From contig NZ_PRLE01000001.1 in the NCBI RefSeq assembly GCF_003287495.1, forward strand, positions 310,001-374,000: 64,000 nt of DNA, in the 5' to 3' direction. The DNA comes from Faecalibacterium prausnitzii. Lineage in GTDB: Bacteria; Bacillota; Clostridia; Oscillospirales; Ruminococcaceae. Positions 9,101 through 17,071 of this stretch are shown piece by piece. Made by a program: the position numbers and the translations under genes. The notes below the pieces were generated by a model. The model worked only from the letters and a program-made list of their open reading frames with translations. It did not search any database and was not told the DNA's origin. Position 1 is the first letter of the stretch. Every line of letters begins with the position of its first letter.

Positions 9101-9269
9101 CCTCGGTATGCAGCGGCAGATAGGTATAGCCCTGCTCGCACAACAGCCGGATAAACTCTTTTTCCAGTTCCGCCTCGCTTTGGTAGCTGTCAGAGCGCAC
9201 CTTGGAGGGTTCATAGGTGGCAGCAACGGTATCTTCATTGGTAGCCGCAACGATATTGAAAAAGGACAT
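6129..9269 (-). CDS. hsdR: Type I restriction enzyme subunit HsdR
   Basis: HsdR is the motor and nuclease subunit of a type I restriction-modification complex. It translocates DNA from an unmethylated target and cuts at a distance. The 1046-residue protein shows an N-terminal PD-(D/E)xK nuclease site ([21 protein letters not shown]), followed by a superfamily 2 helicase with Walker A TTGSGKT, a DECH box ([13 protein letters not shown]) and FTGTPIF. The ATG at 9269 follows AAGGTGAT; an in-frame GTG 9 bases upstream is less likely. It is the last gene of the operon and starts 6 bases after the HEPN gene ends. The terminator expected here is weak or absent before the element boundary. Confidence 0.93.
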   Translation of the reverse strand: [1046 protein letters not shown]

Positions 9270-9274
9270 TTCTA

Positions 9275-9733
9275 TCACCTTATACTTTCAAGAACTCCAT
9301 TTACCGCCTTAAAAAGTTCATATTGATCGTCCAACTGCTCAACAATTTTCAAGCCGTGCATCATATTACAACGAATTCTGTAAATTGACATTAGGCAACC
9401 AAGAACTATATACTCTTCTTTTTGAGCTAAAAAACCTTCCATCGCTTTTCTCTCTTCCGGCTCTGTTTTCGGTCTTTTAGCGTTATCCGGATATAATGCT
9501 GTCCTTACATATTCTTCAATCATCTGTTCAAACAAGAACCTTCTTTGCTCAAATACTTCTGCCAAATCTTTTTGACTCTGAAAATCAATTTTCACATACG
9601 GGGCAACCTTTTTAAGTTCTTTATAATTACATTCATTATGGCAAAATTCTTTTTCAAACCAGTTCCATAAAATCGCGAATTTTCCAATTTCCAAAACCGT
9701 TTGGTCTTTTAATTCAAAATCTCTAATTTTCAT
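9275..9733 (-). CDS. HEPN-like small protein inside the R-M operon
   Basis: This 152-residue, largely helical protein of unknown function sits between hsdS and hsdR. Near its C-terminus is R121-C-N-M-M-H126, which fits the R-x4-6-H motif of HEPN domains, many of which are RNases in toxin-antitoxin and anti-phage systems. The start overlaps the hsdS stop (ATGA) and has AAGGAGAG before it, so it belongs to the operon. The gene is AT-richer than its neighbours. The HEPN assignment rests on the motif and the helical composition only. It could be a back-up toxin triggered when restriction fails, or simply cargo. Confidence 0.6.
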   Translation of the reverse strand: MKIRDFELKDQTVLEIGKFAILWNWFEKEFCHNECNYKELKKVAPYVKIDFQSQKDLAEVFEQRRFLFEQMIEEYVRTALYPDNAKRPKTEPEERKAMEGFLAQKEEYIVLGCLMSIYRIRCNMMHGLKIVEQLDDQYELFKAVNGVLESIR

Positions 9734-11592
9734 AATCTCTCCTTAAAGCTCAACAGCTTATCCCGATAATACTCATACTGCTTTTGCCTTGCCTCAATCT
9801 CCGCGGGCAGGCCGCTGGTCAAATCATTGCAGATTGCATCAAAGCGATCAAGGATAGAAACAATCCGTTTTTGTTTTTCAATCGATGGGAGATCAATTTG
9901 CAAACTTAAAATTCTTGTTGAGTTCAAATCTCCACGTGCACCCTCCTTTTTCGCAAGAAGTTCTTCCTGCTTTGCACAGATGCAGTAATACACATATCTG
10001 TACAACGCCATCTCCGGGTCAACTTCAAGATTCAAACAATGCTGGTTTGTTGTCAGCGGAATTTTATTAATTGCACATCTTCCAGCAGTCGCGCCCGAAA
10101 TTGCAACTATTACGCAGTTCTCTGGAATCCACTTTGCCGCAGAATTTTTTACTGCACTCTCCGTAATGAAGCACTCCGTCTTGCAAATATCCCGGAATAC
10201 CACTTCCTGCGTCCTCAGCCAAGGAATATTCCCGTCCTCGTAATATTCTGATACGCCTTTTTTCGGTGTTCCGCCAGAGCAGCTGTTCTTTACTACATCT
10301 TGCAGAGAAACAACCGCATAGCCAAACACATACTGCAAGAGCTTAATCAGTGCTCTGCTCTGCTCTGCTCTGCTCTGCTCTGCTCTGCTCTGCTCTGCTC
10401 TGCTCAAAATTGTGTTACCAGTTTCTGCAAATGTCAAGAGCTTATCTCGGTAATACTCGTACTGCTTCTGCCGGGCTTCAATTTCAGCAGGTAGGCCAAT
10501 ATTGAGGTCAGAGCAAATCTTCTCAAAGTTATCTAGTACTTCGACTAAACGTTGCTGTACTTCTAATGTTGGAATAGGAATTTTAATTGCTTTTAATTCT
10601 TCAACCGAAGGAACATTCTTTATTGCACCGCCTCTTGCCACACTATTCAATATTTTTGATATTGTGTTATCAAAAAAGTATTGCAAGTAAAAAACATTGA
10701 TTCTACTTGTAGGGGTTAATTTTAATAACGCTTGATTTATCACGCCTTCCGGCGCATTTTCAGGAATCACAAATGTTTTCCCAATCGTTCCAGAACAGCT
10801 AACAATCATTTCCCCCGGACGAACTGCAAATCTCTTTAATTCCTCGTATTTTTGCTTATCAATATAATACCTAAACTCCAGCTTGCGATATATAGCATGT
10901 TGCTGTTCATAAACCGCATAACCTGTTGGTTTAAATATTTCCTTTTTCAATGCTCCGCCAAAGGGGCCTCGCACAAATCTGCAAATATTGCCAAGTGTTT
11001 CCACAACCACATCATCCTTAGGAGTCAACAATTTATCCCTATAATAGCCATATTGTGTCTTTCTGGCTGTAAGCTCCGCTGTAAGCTCCATTAGAAGATT
11101 AGTAAATCCATTCAAAATACCTACAATTTCACTTTGAACTTGCATTGGTGGAACCGGTACTGACACTCTTTTCAGTGAATCTACCGTCATAGACACATTT
11201 GCTCCACCTTTCATCAGCGGAACAAGTAACGTATCTTTTTTATAGTTCAGATACTCAAACAGAAATTTTGCACTAAGATAATCTTCATCGTTCGGAGTTA
11301 CTCCACAAAGAATGTTTCCAAGTGCAAATTTTCCTTCTTGATAGTACACACTATTTAAGCTAGCTACGCCATGTCCCCGAGATGAAATTAGTGGAATGCA
11401 AACGGTCGGTTTATCAAATTGATATGTACTGCACGTTCTACGTTCACTTGTCGTTACAACTAATGGATATTCTCCGGGTTCAGCCTTCTGAATCGGGGTT
11501 TTTCCTTTAACAAGCGTACAACACTCTTCCAATCTCTTATACTCAACACCATCCGGGCAAAGTTCCCGAATCAGTTCATCCAGTTTACTCAT
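9730..11592 (-). CDS. hsdS: Type I specificity subunit HsdS with three target-recognition domains and a phase-variable repeat
   Basis: HsdS sets the DNA sequence recognised by the HsdM/HsdR complex. Canonical HsdS has about 400 residues and two target-recognition domains (TRDs); this one has 620 and three. TRD1 spans about residues 1-190, TRD2 191-395 and TRD3 416-620. Each ends in the same helical spacer motif: TARKTQYGYYRDKLL, then AEIEARQKQYEYYRDKLL twice. Between TRD2 and TRD3 lies a run of RAEQS units (residues ~396-414) encoded by 11 copies of a 5-bp repeat. Directly after the repeat the other two frames read TGA and TAA. Other repeat numbers would therefore give a ~410-residue, two-TRD HsdS. 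The start overlaps the previous stop (ATGA). Confidence 0.92.
   Translation of the reverse strand: MSKLDELIRELCPDGVEYKRLEECCTLVKGKTPIQKAEPGEYPLVVTTSERRTCSTYQFDKPTVCIPLISSRGHGVASLNSVYYQEGKFALGNILCGVTPNDEDYLSAKFLFEYLNYKKDTLLVPLMKGGANVSMTVDSLKRVSVPVPPMQVQSEIVGILNGFTNLLMELTAELTARKTQYGYYRDKLLTPKDDVVVETLGNICRFVRGPFGGALKKEIFKPTGYAVYEQQHAIYRKLEFRYYIDKQKYEELKRFAVRPGEMIVSCSGTIGKTFVIPENAPEGVINQALLKLTPTSRINVFYLQYFFDNTISKILNSVARGGAIKNVPSVEELKAIKIPIPTLEVQQRLVEVLDNFEKICSDLNIGLPAEIEARQKQYEYYRDKLLTFAETGNTILSRAEQSRAEQSRAEQSRALIKLLQYVFGYAVVSLQDVVKNSCSGGTPKKGVSEYYEDGNIPWLRTQEVVFRDICKTECFITESAVKNSAAKWIPENCVIVAISGATAGRCAINKIPLTTNQHCLNLEVDPEMALYRYVYYCICAKQEELLAKKEGARGDLNSTRILSLQIDLPSIEKQKRIVSILDRFDAICNDLTSGLPAEIEARQKQYEYYRDKLLSFKERL
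10351..10405 (-). repeat. Pentanucleotide tandem repeat, 11 copies, in hsdS
   Basis: Eleven perfect copies of TGCTC (GAGCA on the coding strand) lie within hsdS. Five is not a multiple of three, so gain or loss of one or two units shifts the frame, while three units keeps it. All frames of the repeat itself encode the same EQSRA cycle without stops. This is a typical substrate for slipped-strand phase variation. Confidence 0.95.
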
Positions 11593-12284
11593 CTTTTTTC
11601 ACCAGCCTCAACTATCTTCCTTGCTTTTTCTCCCAATCCATCAAGTTTTCTTCCGCCAGCTATATCAATTCCTGCGCATTCGTCATGTTCTGTATCAAAC
11701 ACTAGTATTTCACATAGCGTAACGAAATAGATATATCTATATTTCTTTACTCCTACATTGATAGAGTTTACTGCCTGTATGAGCTTTGGAATCATCCAAC
11801 TATCAATAACTTCTTCCGAGTAAACATACAAATCATATCCTTCTAATTCCGCATAATTGCCACTATTTAGTTTTCTTATTTTTTCTTCATATGCTTCAAG
11901 AAATCTTTTACAAGGAGTGTCTTTTATATTTACATCATTGAAATCGCCATCATACATATAGGATTCAGATGGATATGCCATCCCATACTTCGTGTAGCGA
12001 TATCCCATTTTTTTCAATCTCTTGCGTCTACGCTCTTGGGATTGTTCGTTCACATACGGCATCATAGCCGCTAAGTTTAATGCCTCTCGCTCTTCTTTTG
12101 GAATTACAGAGGTCACTTCTATACCAATATTATGTTTCAAATCTCTCAAATCTGGCTTATCGCTTAATTGTAGATTTTCATATCTGTTCGGAAAGATTTT
12201 TTCCAAAATCAGTTTAGCGTAACATTCATCATACGACAATCTCGTATGCGGGGGTAGCGGCTCGTTTTCTCTGATTTTTCCCAC
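11589..12284 (-). CDS. Uncharacterised protein, possibly PD-(D/E)xK nuclease-like
   Basis: A 231-residue protein of unknown function is encoded between the RhuM gene and hsdS. An N-terminal P44-D45 followed ten residues later by E56-V-T (KPDLRDLKHNIGIEVTS) resembles the core of PD-(D/E)xK-type nucleases, although the usual lysine is threonine here. The rest is mixed alpha/beta with many charged residues. The GTG start follows GGTGGAGG at a good spacing. The stop overlaps the hsdS start (ATGA), showing that it is translated with the R-M operon. It could be an accessory nuclease or defence protein; the motif evidence is thin. Confidence 0.55.
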   Translation of the reverse strand: MGKIRENEPLPPHTRLSYDECYAKLILEKIFPNRYENLQLSDKPDLRDLKHNIGIEVTSVIPKEEREALNLAAMMPYVNEQSQERRRKRLKKMGYRYTKYGMAYPSESYMYDGDFNDVNIKDTPCKRFLEAYEEKIRKLNSGNYAELEGYDLYVYSEEVIDSWMIPKLIQAVNSINVGVKKYRYIYFVTLCEILVFDTEHDECAGIDIAGGRKLDGLGEKARKIVEAGEKR

Positions 12285-12305
12285 AGCTTTTCGCCTCCAC
12301 CTAGG

Positions 12306-13349
12306 TCACTCTGTACCAATAGTTTCCTCCAAGTACCTATCAAAATCGCTCTGGTAAAGTCTGTCCTGCACCACACGATACTTTTCAAACTCCGTTTCGG
12401 CGTGCATCTTTGCAAGCTGTGCCGAGATTTTGCCTGCGTCCTTCAGCACTTCCAGATCATCCGCCTGCAAATAGATGTCCAGCCGCTTGGCCCAGTCCTC
12501 CATGGTCATAGGGATATGACGGCGGGCACGGTTTTCCGCCAAATCGAGGTATGCCGAAACAATCAGCTCCATGGACTTCATTTCATCTTCGGTCAGGTAG
12601 TTTTTCGCCACCGAAACATCGCTCTTTTTAATTTTGCCGTTGGGAGCGTCCTTCCATGTGTGAAGCCCCATGTGCGGCTTTTCGGCATCGGCACGCTCAT
12701 AGATCAGTTCTGCCGCCGTATGGCGATGCACGGCATAGTGCATCTTGTTCTGTACCTTCGCAAAGAACTCTTTTGTGGTCAGCGCATTGCGGTCATAATC
12801 CAGCGAAGTAGCGTAAATGTCAGTGAGTTTCTGATAGAAGTTGCGCTCCGAAATGCGAATCTCCCGGATGCGCTCCAACTGCTCTTCAAAGTATTTCTTG
12901 GTCAGGACTGTGCCGCCGTTTTTCAGGCGCTCCTCATCCATTGCCCACCCCTTGATGGTGTACTGCTCCACGATCTGATTTGCCCAGACACGGAACCGCA
13001 CCGCCCGCTGGTTGTTCACCTTGAAGCCGACCGCAATAATCATTTGCAGATTATAGTGGTTCACGCTGCGAGTAACCTGTCGGCCACCCTCATTTTGAAC
13101 TATTCGGAATTTCCGAATAGTTGCCGCTTCGTCCTGCTCATGGTCAGCATAAATCTTTTTGATATGCTCATTGATGGTCGGAAGCCCCACATCGTAAAGG
13201 GTCGCCATCATCTTTTGCGTCAGCCAGATGTTTTCATCCTCGTAGCGCATCTCAATGCTGTCCTTATCCTCGCCCGTAGAGGCAACAAAGGTCAGGTATT
13301 CCGCCGCAGAAGAACGTACCAATGCAGAATCTTTCTTTTCGTTTTCCAT
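12306..13349 (-). CDS. rhuM: RhuM-family protein
   Basis: The 347-residue protein matches the RhuM (virulence RhuM/Rho-like) family, often found inside type I restriction-modification loci and mobile islands. Its molecular role is not established. Recognisable stretches are IWLTQKMMATLYDV and TINEHIKKIY near the N-terminus, VNHYNLQMIIAVGFKVNNQRAVRFRVWAN in the middle, and a C-terminal region with NYLTEDEMKSMELIVSAYLDLAE. The N-terminal part resembles a phage-type DNA-binding module. The ATG at 13349 nearly overlaps the hsdM stop, so translation is probably coupled. An earlier in-frame start would lie within hsdM. Confidence 0.85.
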   Translation of the reverse strand: MENEKKDSALVRSSAAEYLTFVASTGEDKDSIEMRYEDENIWLTQKMMATLYDVGLPTINEHIKKIYADHEQDEAATIRKFRIVQNEGGRQVTRSVNHYNLQMIIAVGFKVNNQRAVRFRVWANQIVEQYTIKGWAMDEERLKNGGTVLTKKYFEEQLERIREIRISERNFYQKLTDIYATSLDYDRNALTTKEFFAKVQNKMHYAVHRHTAAELIYERADAEKPHMGLHTWKDAPNGKIKKSDVSVAKNYLTEDEMKSMELIVSAYLDLAENRARRHIPMTMEDWAKRLDIYLQADDLEVLKDAGKISAQLAKMHAETEFEKYRVVQDRLYQSDFDRYLEETIGTE

Positions 13350-13350
13350 T

Positions 13351-14913
13351 TCAGCCCTCGATTTCTGCCACGATCTGGTCAATGGCGGCCCGCAGTTCGT
13401 TTTCTCGTGCTACGATTTGCGCAATTTCAGCGTTCAGCTTTACAATGTCGATCTTCTCACGGGTATCCTTGGCTTCCACATAAGTGGAAACCGACAGATT
13501 ATAGTCATTTTCCTGCACCTCGAAATACTCTGCCAGATGGGAGAAGTGTGCTTCTTCTGCCCGCTGTGCAAAGGTGTCCACTATTTTGTTAATGTTCTCC
13601 GGGGTGAGTTTGTTGTTGTTCGTCACCTTGACGCACTCGGAAGAAGCATCAATGAACAGCACCTTATTGTCCGTTTTGCCCTTTTTCAGCACCATGATGC
13701 AAGTTGCAATGCTGGTGCCGAAGAACAGGTTGCTCGGCAACTGGATGATGCAGTCAATGAAGTTGTTGTCCACCAGATACTTGCGGATCTTCTGCTCTGC
13801 ACCGCCACGGTACATGATGCCGGGAAAACAGACGATTGCCGCCGTACCGTTGGAAGCCAGCCATGCCAGCGAGTGCATAATAAAGGCCAAGTCTGCCTTG
13901 CTCTTCGGAGCCAGCACACCAGCTGGAGCAAAACGCGGGTCATTGATGAGCAGCGGATTTTCGTCACCGGCCCACTTGATGGAGTACGGCGGATTCGATA
14001 CGATCAGCTCAAAGGGTTCATCATCCCAGTGCTGCGGATTTGTCAGCGTGTCCTCACAGGCAATGTCGAATTTGTCAAATTCAATGTCGTGCAGGAACAT
14101 ATTGATGCGGCACAGGTTGTATGTTGTGATGTTGATTTCCTGCCCAAAGAAGCCGTTGCGCACGGCATCCCGTCCCAGCACCTTTTCTGCCTTCAGCAGC
14201 AGCGAACCGGAACCGCAGGCAGGATCATAGACCTTGTTGATTTCCTTCTTGCCTACCGTACCCAGCCGGGTCAGCAGTTCCGAAACATCGGCAGGCGTAA
14301 AAAACTCACCGCCGGACTTGCCCGCATTGCTGGCGTACATGGTCATCAGGTATTCATAGGCATCGCCAAAGGCATCAATGTCATGCTCTTTCACATCGCC
14401 AAGATTCATATCTGCCACGCCGTTCAGCAGTTTCACGAGCTTCTCATTGCGCTTGGCAACAGTCGCACCCAGCTTATTGCTGTTGACATCGTAATCATCG
14501 AACAACCCTGCAAACTGTCCCTCAGAGGAGCTGCCCTTTGCGGATTCCTCAATGTGCCGGAAGACTGTTTCCAGCGTTTCATTGAGGTTTTCATCGTTGG
14601 CTGCTTTTGCCCGCACATTGCAGAACAACTCACTGGGCAGGATGAAGAACCCTTTTTCCTGTACCAGCCCTTCCCGTGCCTGCTCTGCCTCTGCATCAGA
14701 CATATCTTCATAGCGGAAGTCCGGGTTGCCTGCATCAATTTCGCCCTGATTGATATAGCTGGCAATGTTCTCCGAAATATAACGGTAGAACATCGTACCG
14801 AGAACGTAGCTCTTGAAATCCCACCCGTCCACTGCGCCGCGCAGATCATCCGCAATCGCCCAGATTGCACGGTGCAGCTCTTCGCGTTCCTGTTCTTTTT
14901 TGGTGTCTACCAT
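13351..14913 (-). CDS. hsdM: Type I DNA methyltransferase subunit HsdM
   Basis: HsdM methylates adenine in the target sequence using S-adenosylmethionine and forms the core of the restriction complex with HsdS. The 520-residue protein has an N-terminal helical HsdM domain (residues ~10-150), the SAM-binding motif [11 protein letters not shown], and the catalytic NPPY motif ([10 protein letters not shown]) of N6-adenine methylases. The ATG at 14913 was chosen because GGAGG lies 8 bases before it. It is the first gene of the operon hsdM-rhuM-orf-hsdS-HEPN-hsdR, all on the minus strand with overlaps or very short gaps. Confidence 0.95.
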   Translation of the reverse strand: MVDTKKEQEREELHRAIWAIADDLRGAVDGWDFKSYVLGTMFYRYISENIASYINQGEIDAGNPDFRYEDMSDAEAEQAREGLVQEKGFFILPSELFCNVRAKAANDENLNETLETVFRHIEESAKGSSSEGQFAGLFDDYDVNSNKLGATVAKRNEKLVKLLNGVADMNLGDVKEHDIDAFGDAYEYLMTMYASNAGKSGGEFFTPADVSELLTRLGTVGKKEINKVYDPACGSGSLLLKAEKVLGRDAVRNGFFGQEINITTYNLCRINMFLHDIEFDKFDIACEDTLTNPQHWDDEPFELIVSNPPYSIKWAGDENPLLINDPRFAPAGVLAPKSKADLAFIMHSLAWLASNGTAAIVCFPGIMYRGGAEQKIRKYLVDNNFIDCIIQLPSNLFFGTSIATCIMVLKKGKTDNKVLFIDASSECVKVTNNNKLTPENINKIVDTFAQRAEEAHFSHLAEYFEVQENDYNLSVSTYVEAKDTREKIDIVKLNAEIAQIVARENELRAAIDQIVAEIEG

Positions 14914-14974
14914 TTTTATTTCCTCCATCAAATGCAGATTCCCGCATTGTTTTCTTTCATTTTAACATAGTAAA

Positions 14975-14992
14975 TGTACCACTATTGGTACA
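14975..14992. promoter_or_regulatory. Palindrome upstream of hsdM
   Basis: TGTACC-N6-GGTACA is a perfect inverted repeat about 62 bp before the hsdM start, in the position expected for the promoter's -35 region. No convincing -35 hexamer is seen, although TATGTTAAAAT nearby could supply a -10. A regulator may act here to delay restriction until methylation is established. Confidence 0.4.
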
Positions 14993-15091
14993 CCATGGTG
15001 TTTTTCCCAAAAAGGATATACTTTCCCTTTATACTATCCTAGTAAAGCGTACCACAGCTTTTCCGTGATTGCAAGCCGATAAAAATTTCTA

Positions 15092-15143
15092 TTGCATTTT
15101 TCAGCGAGATAGTGTACACTTTTTTCAATCTTGTCCACTATCT
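15092..15143 (+). promoter_or_regulatory. Promoter and flanking inverted repeat of the 180-residue gene
   Basis: TTGCAT (15092-15097) is 17 bp from TACACT (15115-15120). The inverted repeat AGATAGTG/CACTATCT (15107-15114 and 15136-15143) brackets the -10 and the start site, which suggests repressor control. Confidence 0.4.
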
Positions 15144-15198
15144 GCATCTCAGACGGTGTTTCGTATCAGTAAGCATCTACGGTTTTGGAGGGAAACAA

Positions 15199-15741
15199 AT
15201 GAAAGTGAAAAAGACCAAACTGCCCGAAAATCTGTATCATTACACCAGCCTCATCAAGTATCGGATGATTCTTGCAACTGGGAAATTGCTTCTGACACCT
15301 TCCAATCTGAAATATGACAACGCCACACTCCATGACGAACCACTCTTTTTTAATGGGCAGAAAATTGGTTATAAATCCGTTGACAAATATGAAAACTATC
15401 ACCCTGTCGTCTGGCTGACTGCCAATGACCATGCTGGTGCCAAAAATACCGGCCTGTCCAACGACAAAATCATGTGCCGCATTACCATCAGGACCAATGG
15501 TAAAATCTGGCGGTATCTGCCTTGGCGCACTTTCTGCGACAAGTACAACGCTGACCGCAGCGTTGCCTCAACCCTCAAACAAACCGCTAATGACTACCTG
15601 AACTGGTATGTCTGTGAATCTGAGATTCCAGTTGCGGACTTTGCAAAGGTCGAGTTTCTGGCTGAAGATGGCACCTACAAAGACGAGAAAGACATTCCCG
15701 GATTTGCTCTGACGGATATTGCCCCGGAACTTTTTGAGTAA
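15199..15741 (+). CDS. Uncharacterised 180-residue protein, YHYTS motif
   Basis: The function is not recognised. The N-terminus (LPENLYHYTSLIKYRMIL...GKLLLTPSNLKYDN) has the His-Tyr-Thr start seen in several ADP-ribosyltransferase-like or DUF2971-like proteins of defence islands, which is only a resemblance. There is no signal peptide or membrane segment. The ATG follows GGAGGG. The gene stands alone on the plus strand between the R-M operon and the relaxase, with its own promoter-like sequence and a terminator right after it. In this position it could be a cargo toxin, an anti-phage effector or an anti-restriction protein. Confidence 0.6.
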   Translation: MKVKKTKLPENLYHYTSLIKYRMILATGKLLLTPSNLKYDNATLHDEPLFFNGQKIGYKSVDKYENYHPVVWLTANDHAGAKNTGLSNDKIMCRITIRTNGKIWRYLPWRTFCDKYNADRSVASTLKQTANDYLNWYVCESEIPVADFAKVEFLAEDGTYKDEKDIPGFALTDIAPELFE

Positions 15742-15759
15742 AATATCACTTATATGTAC

Positions 15760-15791
15760 AGACCCCCGCCAACATCCGCTGGCGGGGGTCT
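15760..15791. terminator. Terminator between the 180-residue gene and mobV
   Basis: The 12-bp arms AGACCCCCGCCA and TGGCGGGGGTCT form a strong hairpin between two convergent genes. T runs are short on both sides, so its efficiency is uncertain. Confidence 0.55.
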
Positions 15792-15802
15792 GCTATCCTA
15801 TC

Positions 15803-17071
15803 TTACAGTTCTACGCTGTTCTGTCTGTTCTTCTTCTGGCTTCTATCCGCGGTCTGCTCCCGCTCCCTTATAAGCCCAATGACCTGCTGCATCTTTTCGG
15901 CACCGAAATAGTTCCATACTCGCCCGAAATCACGTTTCATCGCATAGAGCTGCTCATTTTCTGCCTTCACCTCTTTCAGCCGCTGGCTTAGATGATGGGT
16001 AGCTTTCTTCTCGTCCTGATAGAAGTGCAGATACTTATCCCGCTCATCCTTGACCTCCCAGTACTTCCGATGGAGGGCAAAGAGTACCTTCACCAACTTC
16101 TGGATCAGCGGCATGGCCTTCTTCTCCCGATAGCTCTTGGCGGTCTCAAATGTGGCTGCTTCTGGCACCCATTCTTCTGGCCGCTGGGAGTATTGCGCTG
16201 ACAGGTTTTCCAAACCTTCCATAATGGGAGCCAGCTTGTTCAGCTCCCGGCTCTGCTTCTGGTAGGTCTGCTCCGCTTTCTGCACCCGCTGCTCGGCAGC
16301 GTCTACGGCTGTCTGTACCGTTTCCAGCTGCTCCTGCATCTCAGTCAGGTCGGTCTGGCACTCCTGCTTGGCAGCTTCCAGAGCCGCCACTTCTTTACTG
16401 CGCTCCTGCTTTTTGAAGTCCAGCACAGACAGGTGCTCTTCGTGGGTGCTTTTCTGTTCCCACTCGATGCCGTGCCTCTCCATCACGGCAGCAATCTGCT
16501 CCTTCTCGGCGTTGATCCACTGGTTCAGCTCGGATTCCCGTTTGGAGCCACCTGCAAAGCCCAAGGCCTTCAGAGCCTGCTTCAGGGAAACCTTGGTCTC
16601 CAGTCCTTTGCCCTTCCAGCCAGACACATACGGCACAAAATCGATGTGCAGATGGGGCGTGGCTTCGTCCATGTGGAGGAACGCTCCGAACACCCGCAGT
16701 GTCTGGTTACGTTCTTGGAAGCCCTGCATATACTCGTCCAGCAGTTCCTTTGCCAGTGCGCCGTTCTCGGTCAAGACACCCATATCATCTTTGTTGCCGA
16801 TCTGGACGATCAACTCATGGAAGAGCTTTTCCTGCTTGCCTGTCCGCAGGTGCTCATAGTAGTCGTTGATACAGCGGTCCTTGCGCTTCTGCTTGGCATT
16901 GTAACGTTCCACCGCCTCGTCAAACAGTTCGTGGTACACCTTCTGAATCGGTTCATCCCGGTACACAACATTCAGGCTGCTGCGCTCCGGGTCTACGTTT
17001 TCAGCGGTGAAACTTCTCCGGTTATGGTTGAGGGAGCCGGGACCCCGCATTGCGGAAATAGTTCTTTTCAA
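15803..17071 (-). CDS. mobV: MobV-family relaxase (Pre/Mob)
   Basis: This relaxase nicks the transfer origin and leads the single strand during mobilization. The 422-residue protein begins KRTISAMRGPGSLNHNRR, typical of the family. It contains the metal-binding motif H133-M-D-E-A-T-P-H140-L-H142 of MobV relaxases. The C-terminal half, from about residue 210, is a long charged coiled coil (repeated Glu/Gln/Ala heptads). TTG was chosen as start because AGGA lies 7 bases upstream and the family usually starts at this point; a GTG two codons earlier is possible. It lies downstream of a hairpin-rich gap that could hold oriT. Confidence 0.87.
   Translation of the reverse strand: MKRTISAMRGPGSLNHNRRSFTAENVDPERSSLNVVYRDEPIQKVYHELFDEAVERYNAKQKRKDRCINDYYEHLRTGKQEKLFHELIVQIGNKDDMGVLTENGALAKELLDEYMQGFQERNQTLRVFGAFLHMDEATPHLHIDFVPYVSGWKGKGLETKVSLKQALKALGFAGGSKRESELNQWINAEKEQIAAVMERHGIEWEQKSTHEEHLSVLDFKKQERSKEVAALEAAKQECQTDLTEMQEQLETVQTAVDAAEQRVQKAEQTYQKQSRELNKLAPIMEGLENLSAQYSQRPEEWVPEAATFETAKSYREKKAMPLIQKLVKVLFALHRKYWEVKDERDKYLHFYQDEKKATHHLSQRLKEVKAENEQLYAMKRDFGRVWNYFGAEKMQQVIGLIREREQTADRSQKKNRQNSVEL

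Noticed and set aside
10351-10405. Tandem repeat as a possible CRISPR array
   Set aside because: It is a pure 5-bp microsatellite inside hsdS without spacers, and no cas genes are present.
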